From positions 1 to 56,589 of the forward strand of contig NZ_JAAGPD010000067.1 in the NCBI RefSeq assembly GCF_017104565.1: DNA of 56,589 bases, read 5' to 3'. This document shows, piece by piece, positions 27,287-37,042 of the stretch. The notes below the pieces were generated by a model. It saw nothing but the letters and a program-made list of their open reading frames with translations, made no database searches and was not told the DNA's origin. The stretch comes from Paraburkholderia sp. Tr-20389 (lineage in GTDB: Bacteria > Pseudomonadota > Gammaproteobacteria > Burkholderiales > Burkholderiaceae). Numbering within the stretch: the first letter of the stretch is position 1; every line of letters begins with the position of its first letter. Both the position numbers and the translations under genes were made by a program.

Positions 27287-28461
27287 AACGACACATCACG
27301 ATATCTCTTGTGCTGACGACTTTTCTGTCGGCATGCGCCACCGCGCCGGGGAATTACCTCGACACGTCGCGCCTGAAGGAAGACCAGCAGAACAAGCCTG
27401 CTGAGACGTACCCGGTCACGCTGATCGATGCCTCGGTGATCCAGAAGCAGCAGGCGCAAACGGCGGACGCGATCGCGCATCAGGTGCTGCCGCCGCCGGG
27501 TCCGTTCGCCGATCCGACGCAGTACGTCTATCGCATCGCGCCGCAGGACATTCTCGGCATCACCGTGTGGGACCACCCGGAACTGACGACGCCGAACGGC
27601 AGCACGCTGTCGGCGGGCGGCAACACCACGCAGTCGATCGGCGGCGCGTTGCAACAGCCGTACACCCAGGCGCTGCCGGGCCAGGCCGATCCCTACGGGC
27701 AGACGGTCGCGCCCGACGGCACGATCTATTTCCCGTTCGTCGGCCGGATCCGCGCATCGGGCCGCACGACCGCGCAGATCCGCGACGAGCTGGGCAAGAA
27801 GCTCGTGCCGTACATCCGCGATCCGCAGGTCGACGTGCGCGTGCTGTCGTACCGCAGCCAGAAGGTGCAGGTGACGGGCGACGTGAAGACGCCGGGCCCG
27901 CTCGCGCTCTCCGATGTGCCGCTCACGCTGGTCGACGCGATCACCCGCTCGGGCGGCTCGACCGACAACGCCGATCTGCAGCGCGTGCGTCTCACGCGCA
28001 AGGGCAAGCTCTACGTGCTCGACGCGAACCGCATGCTCGACAAGGGCGACGCCACGCAGAACGTGATGCTCGAACCGGGCGACATCGTCAACGTGCCGGA
28101 CCGCAGCGACACGCGCATCTTCGTGATGGGCGAAGTGAAGACGCCGATCCCCGTGCCGATGAACAAGGGCGAGCTGACCATCGCCGATGCGCTCACGCAG
28201 GCGGGCGGCATTCTCGACACCGACGCGAACCCGCGCCAGATCTACGTGATGCGCGGCATGAAGGACAAGCCGACCACACCCGACGTGTATCGCCTCGACA
28301 TGACGCAGCCCGACGCAATCATGCTGTCGTCGCAGTTCGAGCTGCAGCCGATGGACGTGGTGTACGTGGGCACGGCCGCCTCGACGACCTTCAACCGCGT
28401 GCTGCAGCAGGTGCTGCCGACGGTGCAGACGCTGTTCTATCTGAAGCAGCTGACGCGCTGA
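27280..28461 (+). CDS. bceE: Outer-membrane polysaccharide export lipoprotein (Wza type)
   Basis: A 393-aa lipoprotein with a signal ending in the lipobox LSAC (Cys19). A polysaccharide-export domain follows (YRIAPQDILGITVWDHPEL, then YFPFVGRIRASGRTTAQIRDEL) and at least two SLBB domains (VQVTGDVKTPGPLALSDVPLT and VFMGEVKTPIPVPM-like). An insert rich in Gly, Asn and Gln near residues 105-140 lies between the first strands. It should form the outer-membrane channel. ATG 27280 overlaps the bceD end; an in-frame ATG 15 bases upstream is possible. Confidence 0.93.
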   Translation: MLKRHITISLVLTTFLSACATAPGNYLDTSRLKEDQQNKPAETYPVTLIDASVIQKQQAQTADAIAHQVLPPPGPFADPTQYVYRIAPQDILGITVWDHPELTTPNGSTLSAGGNTTQSIGGALQQPYTQALPGQADPYGQTVAPDGTIYFPFVGRIRASGRTTAQIRDELGKKLVPYIRDPQVDVRVLSYRSQKVQVTGDVKTPGPLALSDVPLTLVDAITRSGGSTDNADLQRVRLTRKGKLYVLDANRMLDKGDATQNVMLEPGDIVNVPDRSDTRIFVMGEVKTPIPVPMNKGELTIADALTQAGGILDTDANPRQIYVMRGMKDKPTTPDVYRLDMTQPDAIMLSSQFELQPMDVVYVGTAASTTFNRVLQQVLPTVQTLFYLKQLTR

Positions 28462-28523
28462 TGTCTTCATCGACGTCTGCATCGGCATCCCGTTGCAGAC
28501 GCGTTGCCTGAACCGCTGCCCGC

Positions 28524-30842
28524 ATGCCGGCGCTTCGCATCCCGAACCAGACGGATGCAACGCGCCGGATGCAGGCGGCGACCCGACCCGGGTCAACCCT
28601 GAGCACTCAAGCGAGTATCCAAGTGAGCACTCAAGCCAATCCCCAGCTGGCCATGCAGGCCAGAACCGAAGAAGAGGACGTGGTCCTCGGCCAACTGCTG
28701 CAGGTGATCATCGACGACATCTGGTGGCTGATCGGCATCGCCGCGACCATCGTCGCGATGGCCGGCTTTTACTGCTATGTCGCGAAGCCCGTGTATTCGG
28801 CCGATGCGCACGTGCGCGTGGAGGCGTCGGACAACACGTCGCAGGCGCTCACCCAGACGCAAACGGGCGCGACGATCACGGGGCAGAACACGATCCCCAC
28901 CGACGCCGAGATCGAAATGATCAAGAGCCGGGGCGTCGTCGCACCCGTGGTTCAGCAGATGAAGCTGAACTTCTCGGTGACGCCGAAGACGCTCCCCATT
29001 CTCGGCAGCCTCGCCGCGCGCCTCGCGACGCCGGGCCAGCCTGCCAAACCGTGGCTCGGCCTCGGCTCGTATGCGTGGGGCGGCGAAGTCGCCGACGTCG
29101 ATTCGATCGACGTGACGCCCACGCTCGAAGGACAGAAGCTGATCCTCACCGCGATGGACAACGGCCGCTATACGCTGATGACGCCCGACGGCCAGTTGCT
29201 GTTGCGCGGCCAGGCCGGCGAGCCCGCGCAGGGCGGCGGCGTCACGCTGTTCGTCAAGCAGTTGGTGGCGCGCCCGGGCACGCAGTTCACCGTGATGCGC
29301 GCGAACGATCTGGACGCGATCGCCGCGTTCCAGTCCGCGATCAACGTGCAGGAGCAGGGCAAGCAGACGGGCGTGATCTCGATCTCGCTGGAAGACCAGA
29401 GCCCCGAGCACGCGGCTGCCGTCGCCAATGCGCTCGCGCAGTCGTATCTGCTCGAACACATTCGCACCAAGCAGGCCGACGCGAGCCGCATGCTCGACTT
29501 CCTGAAGAGCGAAGAGCCGCGCCTGAAGTCCGATCTCGAACGCGCGGAAGCGGCGCTCACGGCGTATCAGAGCAAGAGCGGCTCGATCAACGCGAGCGAC
29601 GAAGCGAAGGTCTACCTGGAAGGCAGCGTGCAGTACGAGCAGCAGATCTCCGCCTTGCGTCTGCAGATTTCGCAGCTCGAACAGCGCTACGGCGACGATC
29701 ACCCGATGATCAAGGCCGCGCAGGAACAGATGACCGAACTGCAGGCGCAGCGCAGCAAATACGCGGACCGTTTCCGCGATCTGCCCGCGACGGAAGTGAA
29801 GGCCGTGCAACTGCAGCGCGACGCGAAGGTCGCGGAAGACATCTACGTGCTGCTGCTCAACCGCGTGCAGGAACTGTCGGTGCAGAAGGCGGGCACGGGC
29901 GGCAACGTGCATATCGTCGACGCGGCGCTGCGTCCCGGTTCGCCCATCAAGCCGAAGAAGATGCTGATCCTGTCGGCGGCGACGATACTCGGGCTGATCG
30001 TCGGCACGGGCTTCGTGTTCATGCGCCGCAATATGTTCAAGGGCATCGACGATCCGGAAACGGTCGAGCGCACGTTCCATCTGCCCGTGTACGGTCTCGT
30101 GCCGCTGTCGGCGGAACAGGCGCTGCTCGAAAACGCCGCGGTGCGCGGCGGCACGCGCCAGCGTGCGGTGCTCGCGAACGCCAAGCCGAAGGACGTGTGC
30201 ATCGAAAGCCTGCGCAGCCTGCGCACATCGATGCAGTTCACGCTGCAGGACGCGCGCAATCGCATCGTGATGTTCACGGGCCCGCTGCCGGGCGTCGGCA
30301 AGAGCTTCCTGACGATCAACCTCGGCGTGCTGCTCGCGCATTCGGGCAAGCGCGTGCTGATGATCGACGGCGACATGCGGCGCGGCGCGCTCGAAAAGCA
30401 TCTCGGCGGCTCGCCGGACAACGGTCTGTCGGAACTGCTGAGCGGGCAGATTTCGCTGGAAGACGCGGTGCGCGCAACGGAGATCGACAACCTGTCGTTC
30501 ATCTCGTGCGGCCGCCGCCCGCCGAATCCGTCGGAGCTGCTGATGTCGCCGCGTCTCCCGCTGTACCTCGAAGGGCTGGGCAAGCGCTACGACGTGATCC
30601 TGATCGATACGCCGCCCGTGCTGGCCGTGACCGACGCGTCGATCATCGGCGGCTATGCGGGCTCGACCTTCTTCGTCGTGCGCTCGGGCATGCACAGCGA
30701 AGGCGAGATCGCCGATGCATTGAAGCGTCTGCATTCGGCGGGCGTGCACGTGCAGGGCGCGATCTTCAACGCGATGCCGCCGCGCGCGCGCGGCAACTAC
30801 GACCGCAGCTACGCGGCCGTGCAGGAATACCTGAGCACCTGA
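28524..30842 (+). CDS. bceF: Polysaccharide co-polymerase / tyrosine autokinase (Wzc type)
   Basis: A 772-aa BY-kinase. Helix 1 is at about 67-86 and a periplasmic Wzz domain with coiled coil follows (about 320-450). Helix 2 is at about 480-500 and the cytosolic kinase has Walker A GPLPGVGKS (about 585), Walker A' VLMIDGDMRRG (about 611) and Walker B VILIDTPP (about 690). The C-terminal tail has only three Tyr (NYDRSYAAVQEY), fewer than E. coli Wzc. The start is uncertain: 28524, 28569, GTG 28623 and 28653 are in frame and none has a clear ribosome-binding site. A 13-base direct repeat TGAGCACTCAAGC (28600 and 28624) lies within this doubtful part. Confidence 0.92.
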   Translation: MPALRIPNQTDATRRMQAATRPGSTLSTQASIQVSTQANPQLAMQARTEEEDVVLGQLLQVIIDDIWWLIGIAATIVAMAGFYCYVAKPVYSADAHVRVEASDNTSQALTQTQTGATITGQNTIPTDAEIEMIKSRGVVAPVVQQMKLNFSVTPKTLPILGSLAARLATPGQPAKPWLGLGSYAWGGEVADVDSIDVTPTLEGQKLILTAMDNGRYTLMTPDGQLLLRGQAGEPAQGGGVTLFVKQLVARPGTQFTVMRANDLDAIAAFQSAINVQEQGKQTGVISISLEDQSPEHAAAVANALAQSYLLEHIRTKQADASRMLDFLKSEEPRLKSDLERAEAALTAYQSKSGSINASDEAKVYLEGSVQYEQQISALRLQISQLEQRYGDDHPMIKAAQEQMTELQAQRSKYADRFRDLPATEVKAVQLQRDAKVAEDIYVLLLNRVQELSVQKAGTGGNVHIVDAALRPGSPIKPKKMLILSAATILGLIVGTGFVFMRRNMFKGIDDPETVERTFHLPVYGLVPLSAEQALLENAAVRGGTRQRAVLANAKPKDVCIESLRSLRTSMQFTLQDARNRIVMFTGPLPGVGKSFLTINLGVLLAHSGKRVLMIDGDMRRGALEKHLGGSPDNGLSELLSGQISLEDAVRATEIDNLSFISCGRRPPNPSELLMSPRLPLYLEGLGKRYDVILIDTPPVLAVTDASIIGGYAGSTFFVVRSGMHSEGEIADALKRLHSAGVHVQGAIFNAMPPRARGNYDRSYAAVQEYLST

Positions 30843-30909
30843 TGCGCGCAGCGCGCCTTGCCGGTGCGGCAGGGCGCATGCGCCGTCGACAAGCCACGGA
30901 GAGTACAGG

Positions 30910-31860
30910 ATGAAGATAACGGTACTGGTGCCGACGTATCGCCGGCCGAAAGACCTCGCGCGCTGCCTCGCGGCCTTGCAGAAACAGGAGCGCGTACCCG
31001 ACGAAGTCGTGGTGGTCGCGCGTCCCGACGACGAAGCGACGCACGCGTGCCTCGCCGATCCCCTCGTGGTCGGCGCATTGCCGCTGAACATCGCGCCCGT
31101 CGAGTTGCCGGGCCAGGTGGCCGCGCTCAACTGCGGCCTCGATGCCGCGACGGGCGACGTGATCGCGATCACCGACGACGACGCCGCGCCGCACGCCGAC
31201 TGGGTGCGCCGCATCGGCGCGGCCTTCGAAGGCGACGCACGGCTGGGCGCACTGGGCGGACGCGACTGGGTTCATCAGAAGGGCGGCGTGCTCGACGGTT
31301 CGCGCTTCCTGGTCGGCAAGATGATGCGCTCGGGCAAGATCATCGGCAATCATCATCTGGGCGTGGGCGAAGCGCGCGAAGTCGATCTGCTCAAAGGCGC
31401 CAACATGAGCTACCGGCGCGACGCGATCCGCTCGATCCGTTTCGATGGCCGCCTGCGTGGCGCGGGCGCGCAGGTGCACAACGACATGGCGTTCAGCATG
31501 AGCGTGAAGAACGCGGGCTGGAAGCTGGTCTACGATCCGCGCGTCGCCGTCGATCATTTCCCCGCCGAGCGTTTCGACGACGACCGACGCGACGCGCAGT
31601 CGATGACGGCCGTGCGCAACGCCGCGTACAACCTGCATCTGATCCTGCGCGAGCAGTTGCCGCCCGCGCAGCGCGAAGTCGCATGGTGGTGGTATGCGCT
31701 CGTCGGCACGCGCGTGTATCCGGGCGCTGTGCACGCCGCGCTCGCGCTGACCTCGAAAGGCGCGCGCACCAAGCTCGCGCGCTGGCACGCCGTGCGCACG
31801 GGCGCGCGTGAAGCGCGCCGCGCGTATGCCGCGCATCGCGGCGCGGGGGTGCACGCATGA
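30910..31860 (+). CDS. bceG: Glycosyltransferase family 2
   Basis: A 316-aa GT-A enzyme opening with VLVPTYRRPKDLARCLAAL. The metal-binding acidic motif ITDDDAAPHADWV is near residue 95 and a late segment NMSYRRDAIRSIRFD is typical of GT2 acceptor loops. It would add one sugar of the repeat unit on the cytoplasmic face; which one cannot be read from the sequence. It overlaps bceH by four bases (ATGA), so translation is coupled. Confidence 0.9.
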   Translation: MKITVLVPTYRRPKDLARCLAALQKQERVPDEVVVVARPDDEATHACLADPLVVGALPLNIAPVELPGQVAALNCGLDAATGDVIAITDDDAAPHADWVRRIGAAFEGDARLGALGGRDWVHQKGGVLDGSRFLVGKMMRSGKIIGNHHLGVGEAREVDLLKGANMSYRRDAIRSIRFDGRLRGAGAQVHNDMAFSMSVKNAGWKLVYDPRVAVDHFPAERFDDDRRDAQSMTAVRNAAYNLHLILREQLPPAQREVAWWWYALVGTRVYPGAVHAALALTSKGARTKLARWHAVRTGAREARRAYAAHRGAGVHA

Positions 31861-33017
31861 CGACGAAGGTCCACGTGCATCTGTTTTACGGCGCCGATCC
31901 GCGCTTCTATCGCAAGGGCGAGGACATCGGCTGCCTGTACGGCTATCACCATGCCGAGTCGGACGAATTCAAGCTCAGCTATTCGCAGGACGTGCCGGAA
32001 AGCAAGCCGGTGCGCCTCGTGCGCCGCGCGCTGAAGACGATGCTCGGCTTCGATCTGATCCACACGCTGCGCAACCGCGACGAGATGCTGCGCTCCGACG
32101 TGATCTGGACGCACACCGAACACGAATGGCTGTCCGCCGCGCTGATGCTGCTGATGAACGGCAAGCGCCATGACGAAACCCGGCGGCCGCTGCTGGTCGC
32201 GCAAAGCGTGTGGCTGATCGACAAGTGGCAGGAGTATGGCGTGTTGCGTCGCTGGTTCTATCGCAAGCTGATCGGCCGTGCCGATCTGCTGACGACGCTC
32301 GCGCGCGACAACGCCGAACTGTGCCGCGACTACTTCGATCGCGACGCCACGCAATTGTTCTACGGACTGAACACGCGCGACTTCCCGGTGCAGCAGCCCA
32401 AACAATGGCAGCCCGGCACGCCGTTGCGCATCGCGGCCATCGGCAACGATCGCGACCGCGACTGGGAAACGCTGATCAAGGCGGTCGGCAACGATCCGCG
32501 CTTTGCGGTGCGGCTCGCGACGCGGCGGCGCATTCCGCGTTCGCTGCATTCGCTGAACGTGCAGGTCGCGCCCGCTGCGGGACTCAAGAAGCAGCGCGAG
32601 TTGTACGACTGGGCCGACGTGATCGTCGTGCCGCTGCGGCCGAACACGCATGCGTCGGGTATCACGGTAATGCTCGAGGCGGCCGCCGTCGGCAAGCCGA
32701 TGGTCGTGACGAACGTGGGCGGGCTGCAGGATTATTTTTCGGCTCGCGCGGCGGCGTACGTGCCGCCGTTCGATGCCGACGCGCTGCGCACTGCGCTGCT
32801 GGGCCTGATGACGTCGCCGGGCGACGCGCTGCAACAGGCGCAGGCGGCCGCGACGGAACTCCTGACACGCGATCACACGACGCAGCACTACGCGCAACAG
32901 CACGTGAAGATCACGCGCGATCTGCTGCGCCGGCGCGGTCAGACGGTGCCGCACGGCAAGCGCGAACGCGAGCATCAGGCGGACGCCGTGCCGTCGCAGA
33001 GCCGGGGAGGGATGTAA
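31857..33017 (+). CDS. bceH: Glycosyltransferase (GT-B fold)
   Basis: A 386-aa protein whose C-terminal half has the GT4-like nucleotide-sugar motif ITVMLEAAAVGKPMVVTNVGG, near residue 265. The N-terminal half is divergent, with Trp- and His-rich segments (WTHTEHEWLSAAL, QSVWLIDKWQEYG). It is an expected repeat-unit glycosyltransferase. It is coupled to bceG by an ATGA overlap and followed by bceI after three bases. Confidence 0.85.
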   Translation: MTTKVHVHLFYGADPRFYRKGEDIGCLYGYHHAESDEFKLSYSQDVPESKPVRLVRRALKTMLGFDLIHTLRNRDEMLRSDVIWTHTEHEWLSAALMLLMNGKRHDETRRPLLVAQSVWLIDKWQEYGVLRRWFYRKLIGRADLLTTLARDNAELCRDYFDRDATQLFYGLNTRDFPVQQPKQWQPGTPLRIAAIGNDRDRDWETLIKAVGNDPRFAVRLATRRRIPRSLHSLNVQVAPAAGLKKQRELYDWADVIVVPLRPNTHASGITVMLEAAAVGKPMVVTNVGGLQDYFSARAAAYVPPFDADALRTALLGLMTSPGDALQQAQAAATELLTRDHTTQHYAQQHVKITRDLLRRRGQTVPHGKREREHQADAVPSQSRGGM

Positions 33018-33020
33018 GCG

Positions 33021-34481
33021 ATGTCGTCGATTGCACGAGCGGGCATGGAGGACGCGGCGCGCGCGGTCAGGCGCGAGCGTCGCGACTGGCTGCCGCCTGC
33101 GTTGCTGTGGCTCGTCACGGCGATGCTGATCGTCGCGCACCAGGGCACGGTGCTCACGCTCGCGTTCCCGGTGCTGTCGATCGCCGTTGGTTTCTGGCTG
33201 TACTTCAAGGCGCCCGCGAAGTACGTCGGCTACATGTGGTGGCTGTGGTTCCTGAGCCCCGAAGTGCGGCGGCTCGCCGACTGGTCGAAAGGCGCGTTCA
33301 CGCCGACCAGCCTGATCCAGGTCGCACCGCTCGCCGTCACGATGATCAGCGGACTCTCGCTGATCCGCTTCTACCCCGTGCTCGCGCAACGACGCGGCTT
33401 GCCCGTGCTGCTGGTGCTCGGCGGGCTCGCGTATGCGTTCATGATCGGCGTGGTGTCGGCCGGGCCGCTCGCGGCGCTGTACGACCTCGCCAACTGGGTC
33501 TATCCAATCCTGATCGGCTTTCACATCATGGCGCACTCGCGCCAGTACCCGGAATTCCGCGAGACCATCGTCAACACGTTCATCTGGGGCATGCTGCTGA
33601 TGGGCGGCTACGGTCTCGTGCAGTTTTTCATCATGCCGCAGTGGGACGCGCTGTGGATGCTCGGCTCGCAGATGAACTCGCAGGGCGACCCCGTGCCGTT
33701 CGGCGTGCGCGTGTTCAGCACGATGAATTCGTCGGGCCCGTTCGCGCTCGCGATGATGGGCGCGATGGTCTACGTGATGGCCGCGAACCATCGCGTGCGC
33801 TGGGTGGCGGGCGCGTTCGGCTTCCTGTCGTTCTGCCTGTCGCTGGTGCGCTCGACGTGGGGCGGCTGGGTGATCGCGATGCTGATCCAGCTCGTGAAGT
33901 CGGACAACAAGGTGCGTATCCGCATCGTCGCGAGCGCGGTGCTGCTGACGGGCCTGTGTGTGCCGCTGCTCGCCGTCGGTCCCGTCGCCGAGCGGATGCA
34001 GGCGCGCCTCGACACGATCGTCAATCTGCACGACGACCAGAGCTACGCCGCGCGCAACGAGTTCTACGCGACCTTCGCGAAGACCGCGTTCACCGACGTC
34101 ACGGGCGAAGGGCTGGGCGCGACGGGCACCTCGACCAAGCTCTCGAACGACGGCGGCCAGCTCGGCCAGTACGGCAACTTCGACAGCGGCGTGATGAACA
34201 TTCCGTTCGTGCTCGGCTGGCCGGGGACGCTGCTGTACATGTCGGGCGTGATCTGGCTGCTGATGCGCGCGCTGCGCGCGTCGTTCAGGCTGCGCGACGA
34301 CAAGTTCGCGTCGGCGTCGCTGTCGCTCGCGCTCGCGATCTTCGCGATGCTGGTGTTCACCAATTCGCTCGTCGGCACGGGCGGCCTGCTGCTGTTCATG
34401 GGCGTGTTTTCGATTCTTTCCGCGGCGCATTATCAGAAGCTGAACCGGCGCCGCCCATCATTCTTTCAGGGAGGCCACTGA
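33021..34481 (+). CDS. bceI: Repeat-unit polymerase (Wzy type)
   Basis: A 486-aa integral membrane protein with about ten to eleven hydrophobic helices and a large extracytoplasmic loop between about residues 335 and 395 (the stretch ARLDTIVNLHDDQSYAARNE onwards). Such a loop and the O-antigen-ligase-like layout point to the polymerase, as does position in the operon. Sequence motifs of Wzy proteins are weak, so the assignment leans on topology and synteny. Its TGA immediately precedes the GTG start of bceJ. Confidence 0.85.
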   Translation: MSSIARAGMEDAARAVRRERRDWLPPALLWLVTAMLIVAHQGTVLTLAFPVLSIAVGFWLYFKAPAKYVGYMWWLWFLSPEVRRLADWSKGAFTPTSLIQVAPLAVTMISGLSLIRFYPVLAQRRGLPVLLVLGGLAYAFMIGVVSAGPLAALYDLANWVYPILIGFHIMAHSRQYPEFRETIVNTFIWGMLLMGGYGLVQFFIMPQWDALWMLGSQMNSQGDPVPFGVRVFSTMNSSGPFALAMMGAMVYVMAANHRVRWVAGAFGFLSFCLSLVRSTWGGWVIAMLIQLVKSDNKVRIRIVASAVLLTGLCVPLLAVGPVAERMQARLDTIVNLHDDQSYAARNEFYATFAKTAFTDVTGEGLGATGTSTKLSNDGGQLGQYGNFDSGVMNIPFVLGWPGTLLYMSGVIWLLMRALRASFRLRDDKFASASLSLALAIFAMLVFTNSLVGTGGLLLFMGVFSILSAAHYQKLNRRRPSFFQGGH

Positions 34482-35717
34482 GTGAGAGTCGCCATCGTCA
34501 CGCACGTGGTGCGTCATAACGACGGGCAGGGCCGCGTCAATCACGAGATCGCGCGCGCGGCGCTCGACGAGAACATCGAGATCACGCTGGTTGCCTCGCA
34601 TGTCGCGCCCGAGTTGCTGCAGCATCCCCTCGTGAAGTGGGTGCCCGTGAAGATCGGCCGCTTCTGGCCGACCAATCTGCTGCGCCAGCAGGTGTTCGCG
34701 CTCAAGAGCGCGTGGTGGCTGCGCATGCATCGACGCGAATACGACGTCCTGCACGTGAACGGCTTCATCACGTGGATGCCCGCTGACGTCAACACCGCGC
34801 ACTTCGTGCATACCGGCTGGTTCAAGAGCAAGTACTACCCGTTCGGCCTCGGCAAGGGGCTGTGGTCCGCGTATCAGTTCGTCTATACGCGCGCCAATGC
34901 CGTGCTCGAAGGCTGGGCCTACCGGCGCTCGCGCGTGATCACGGCGGTGTCGCAGAAGGTCGCGGCGGAAATCGCCGCGATCGGGCTCACGCCGCGCAAC
35001 CGGCTCGACGTGATCTACAACGGCGTCGATACGCAGGGCTTCGCCGCTGCCGAAGGCGACCGCTCGCGCTTCAAGCTGCCCGAGGACAAGTTCCTGCTGC
35101 TGTTCGTCGGCGATCTGCGCACGCCGCGCAAGAACCTCGGCACGGTGCTGAAGGCGCTCACGCATCTGCCCGAGCGCGTGCATCTCGCGGTGGCGGGTTA
35201 TCTGCCCGGCAGTCCGTACCCCGAGGAAGCGAAGGCGCTCGGCATCGCGCACCGCGTGCATTTTCTGGGGCTCGTGAAAGAGATGCCCGTGCTGATGCAT
35301 TCCGTCGATGCCTACGTGTTTCCGTCGCGCTACGAGGCGATGAGCCTGTCGCTGCTCGAAGCGATGGCGGCGGGCCTGCCCGTCGTGACCGCACATACGG
35401 CGGGCGGGGCGGAGATCATCACGCCCGAGTGCGGCATCGTGCTCGACGATCCTGACGATCCCACAGCGCTCGCCCAGGCCGTCGGCAAGCTCGCGTCGAA
35501 CGACGACGAACGTCTCGCGATGGGCCGCGCGGCCAACGAACTCGCGACGGGCTTCGGCTGGGCGCGCATGGCGCAGCAGTACATCGCGCTGTATCGACAG
35601 ATCGCGGGGCGGCGCGAAGACCGCCGCCGCGCGACAACCCTCAACCGCAACGACGCCGACGCCGAAGCGCTGCCGGCGAACGTGCTCGCAGGACCGCAAG
35701 GCGCGGACCGCGCCTGA
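34482..35717 (+). CDS. bceJ: Glycosyltransferase family 4
   Basis: A 411-aa GT-B enzyme with a GTG start, set by GGGAGG seven bases upstream; no ATG is in reasonable reach. The donor domain has VIYNGVDTQGF, LLFVGDLRTPRKNLGTVLKA and the EX7E-like SLSLLEAMAAGLPVVTAHTAGG. Adjacent to bceI without a gap. It ends with a polar tail of about 35 residues. Confidence 0.9.
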   Translation: MRVAIVTHVVRHNDGQGRVNHEIARAALDENIEITLVASHVAPELLQHPLVKWVPVKIGRFWPTNLLRQQVFALKSAWWLRMHRREYDVLHVNGFITWMPADVNTAHFVHTGWFKSKYYPFGLGKGLWSAYQFVYTRANAVLEGWAYRRSRVITAVSQKVAAEIAAIGLTPRNRLDVIYNGVDTQGFAAAEGDRSRFKLPEDKFLLLFVGDLRTPRKNLGTVLKALTHLPERVHLAVAGYLPGSPYPEEAKALGIAHRVHFLGLVKEMPVLMHSVDAYVFPSRYEAMSLSLLEAMAAGLPVVTAHTAGGAEIITPECGIVLDDPDDPTALAQAVGKLASNDDERLAMGRAANELATGFGWARMAQQYIALYRQIAGRREDRRRATTLNRNDADAEALPANVLAGPQGADRA

Positions 35718-35767
35718 TGCGCATGACGCGCTCGCGCACATCGACAACGACAAGGAAGGCACACACC

Positions 35768-36928
35768 ATGACCACTCGTTCCATCAAATCGCTGCAAATC
35801 GGCATGCACTGGTTTCCCGAGCGCGCGGGCGGTCTCGACCGCATGTACTACTCGCTGATCGGCGCGCTGCCCGGCGCGGGCGTCGAAGTGCGCGGCGTCG
35901 TCGCGGGCTCTGAGCGCGTCGCGCAGGACACCAACGGCGCGATCAACGGCTTCGGCTCGGCGGCGCAATCGCTGCCGCTGCGCCTGATGGCCGCGCGCCG
36001 CGCGCTGCGCCGCGAGATCCGCGAGCAGCGCCCGGACGTGATCTCGTCGCACTTCGCGCTGTACACGTTTCCGGGCCTCGACGTGACGCGCGGCATTCCG
36101 CAGGTTTCGCATTTCCAGGGACCGTGGGCCGACGAGAGCCACGTCGAAGGCGCCGATTCGCTCGGCCAGCGCGCGAAGCGCTATCTAGAGCAGGCGGTGT
36201 ATGCGCGCTCGTCGCGACTGATCGTGCTGTCCGATGCGTTCGGCCGGATTCTCACGTCGCGTTACGGCATTCCCGCCGACCGCGTGCGCGTCGTTCCCGG
36301 CTGCGTGAACGTCGACCAGTTCAATCTGCCTCTCACGCAAAACGAAGCGCGCCTGCGCCTGCAACTGCCGCTCGGCAGGCCGATCGTGCTGGCCGTGCGG
36401 CGTCTGGTGCGGCGCATGGGTCTCGAAGATCTGATCGACGCAGTGAAGATTGTCAAGCGCCGCCAGCCGGACGTGCTGCTGCTGATCGCCGGCAAGGGCC
36501 GCTTGCAGCAAGAGTTGCAGCAACGTATCGACGATGCGGACCTGGGCGACAACGTGAAGCTGCTGGGCTTCGTGCCCGACGAGCATCTGGCGTCGCTGTA
36601 TCGCGCGGCCGATATCAGCGTCGTGCCGACGGTGGCGCTCGAAGGCTTTGGCCTGATCACCGTCGAATCGCTGGCTTCGGGCACACCCGTGCTGGTGACG
36701 CCCGTGGGCGGTCTGCCCGAAGCGGTGGCGGGGCTGTCGCAGGATCTCGTGCTGCCGTCGACGGGCGCGGACGCGATCGCCGATGGACTCGCCAAGGCGT
36801 TCGACGGCTCGATCAGGCTGCCGGATGCGGATGCGTGCCGCGCGTACGCTCGCGCGAACTTCGACAACCCCGTGATCGCGAAGCGGGTCGCGGCCGTGTA
36901 CAACGAGGCGATCCAGGCGGCGGCATAG
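35768..36928 (+). CDS. bceK: Glycosyltransferase family 4
   Basis: A 386-aa GT-B enzyme. The N-terminal loop is MHWFPERAGGLDRMYYSL. The C-terminal domain has VVPGCVNVDQF, VRRLVRRMGLEDLIDAVKI and EGFGLITVESLASGTPVLVTP. ATG 35768 with AAGGAAGG upstream is preferred; 17 codons upstream are open but unlikely. It is the last gene of the rightward bceB-K run and is closed by an intrinsic terminator before hipBA. Confidence 0.9.
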   Translation: MTTRSIKSLQIGMHWFPERAGGLDRMYYSLIGALPGAGVEVRGVVAGSERVAQDTNGAINGFGSAAQSLPLRLMAARRALRREIREQRPDVISSHFALYTFPGLDVTRGIPQVSHFQGPWADESHVEGADSLGQRAKRYLEQAVYARSSRLIVLSDAFGRILTSRYGIPADRVRVVPGCVNVDQFNLPLTQNEARLRLQLPLGRPIVLAVRRLVRRMGLEDLIDAVKIVKRRQPDVLLLIAGKGRLQQELQQRIDDADLGDNVKLLGFVPDEHLASLYRAADISVVPTVALEGFGLITVESLASGTPVLVTPVGGLPEAVAGLSQDLVLPSTGADAIADGLAKAFDGSIRLPDADACRAYARANFDNPVIAKRVAAVYNEAIQAAA

Positions 36929-36965
36929 CGCGCAAGCCGCTTCGATGACCAGGTGAAACAACGGA

Positions 36966-36998
36966 AAGGGACGGCTACGCCGTCCTTCTTCTTTTTCT
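36966..36998 (+). terminator. Intrinsic terminator after bceK
   Basis: Stem GGACGGC/GCCGTCC with loop TAC, followed by TTCTTCTTTTTC. It ends the bceB-K operon 40 bases past the bceK stop and separates it from hipBA. Confidence 0.78.
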
Positions 36999-37042
36999 AC
37001 GGTGGTTCGCCCTGGGACGTCGCAAGAAGGCGTCACATCTCT

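Noticed and set aside
28593-31214. Open frame of 873 codons opposite bceF and bceG
   Set aside because: Antisense to a Wzc kinase with Walker motifs; low-complexity Arg/His composition and no recognisable fold.
31554-34430. Open frame of 958 codons on the minus strand across bceG-bceJ
   Set aside because: It is antisense to four genes with clear motifs, is rich in Arg, His and Gln, has no domain, and is the usual shadow of high-GC third codon positions.
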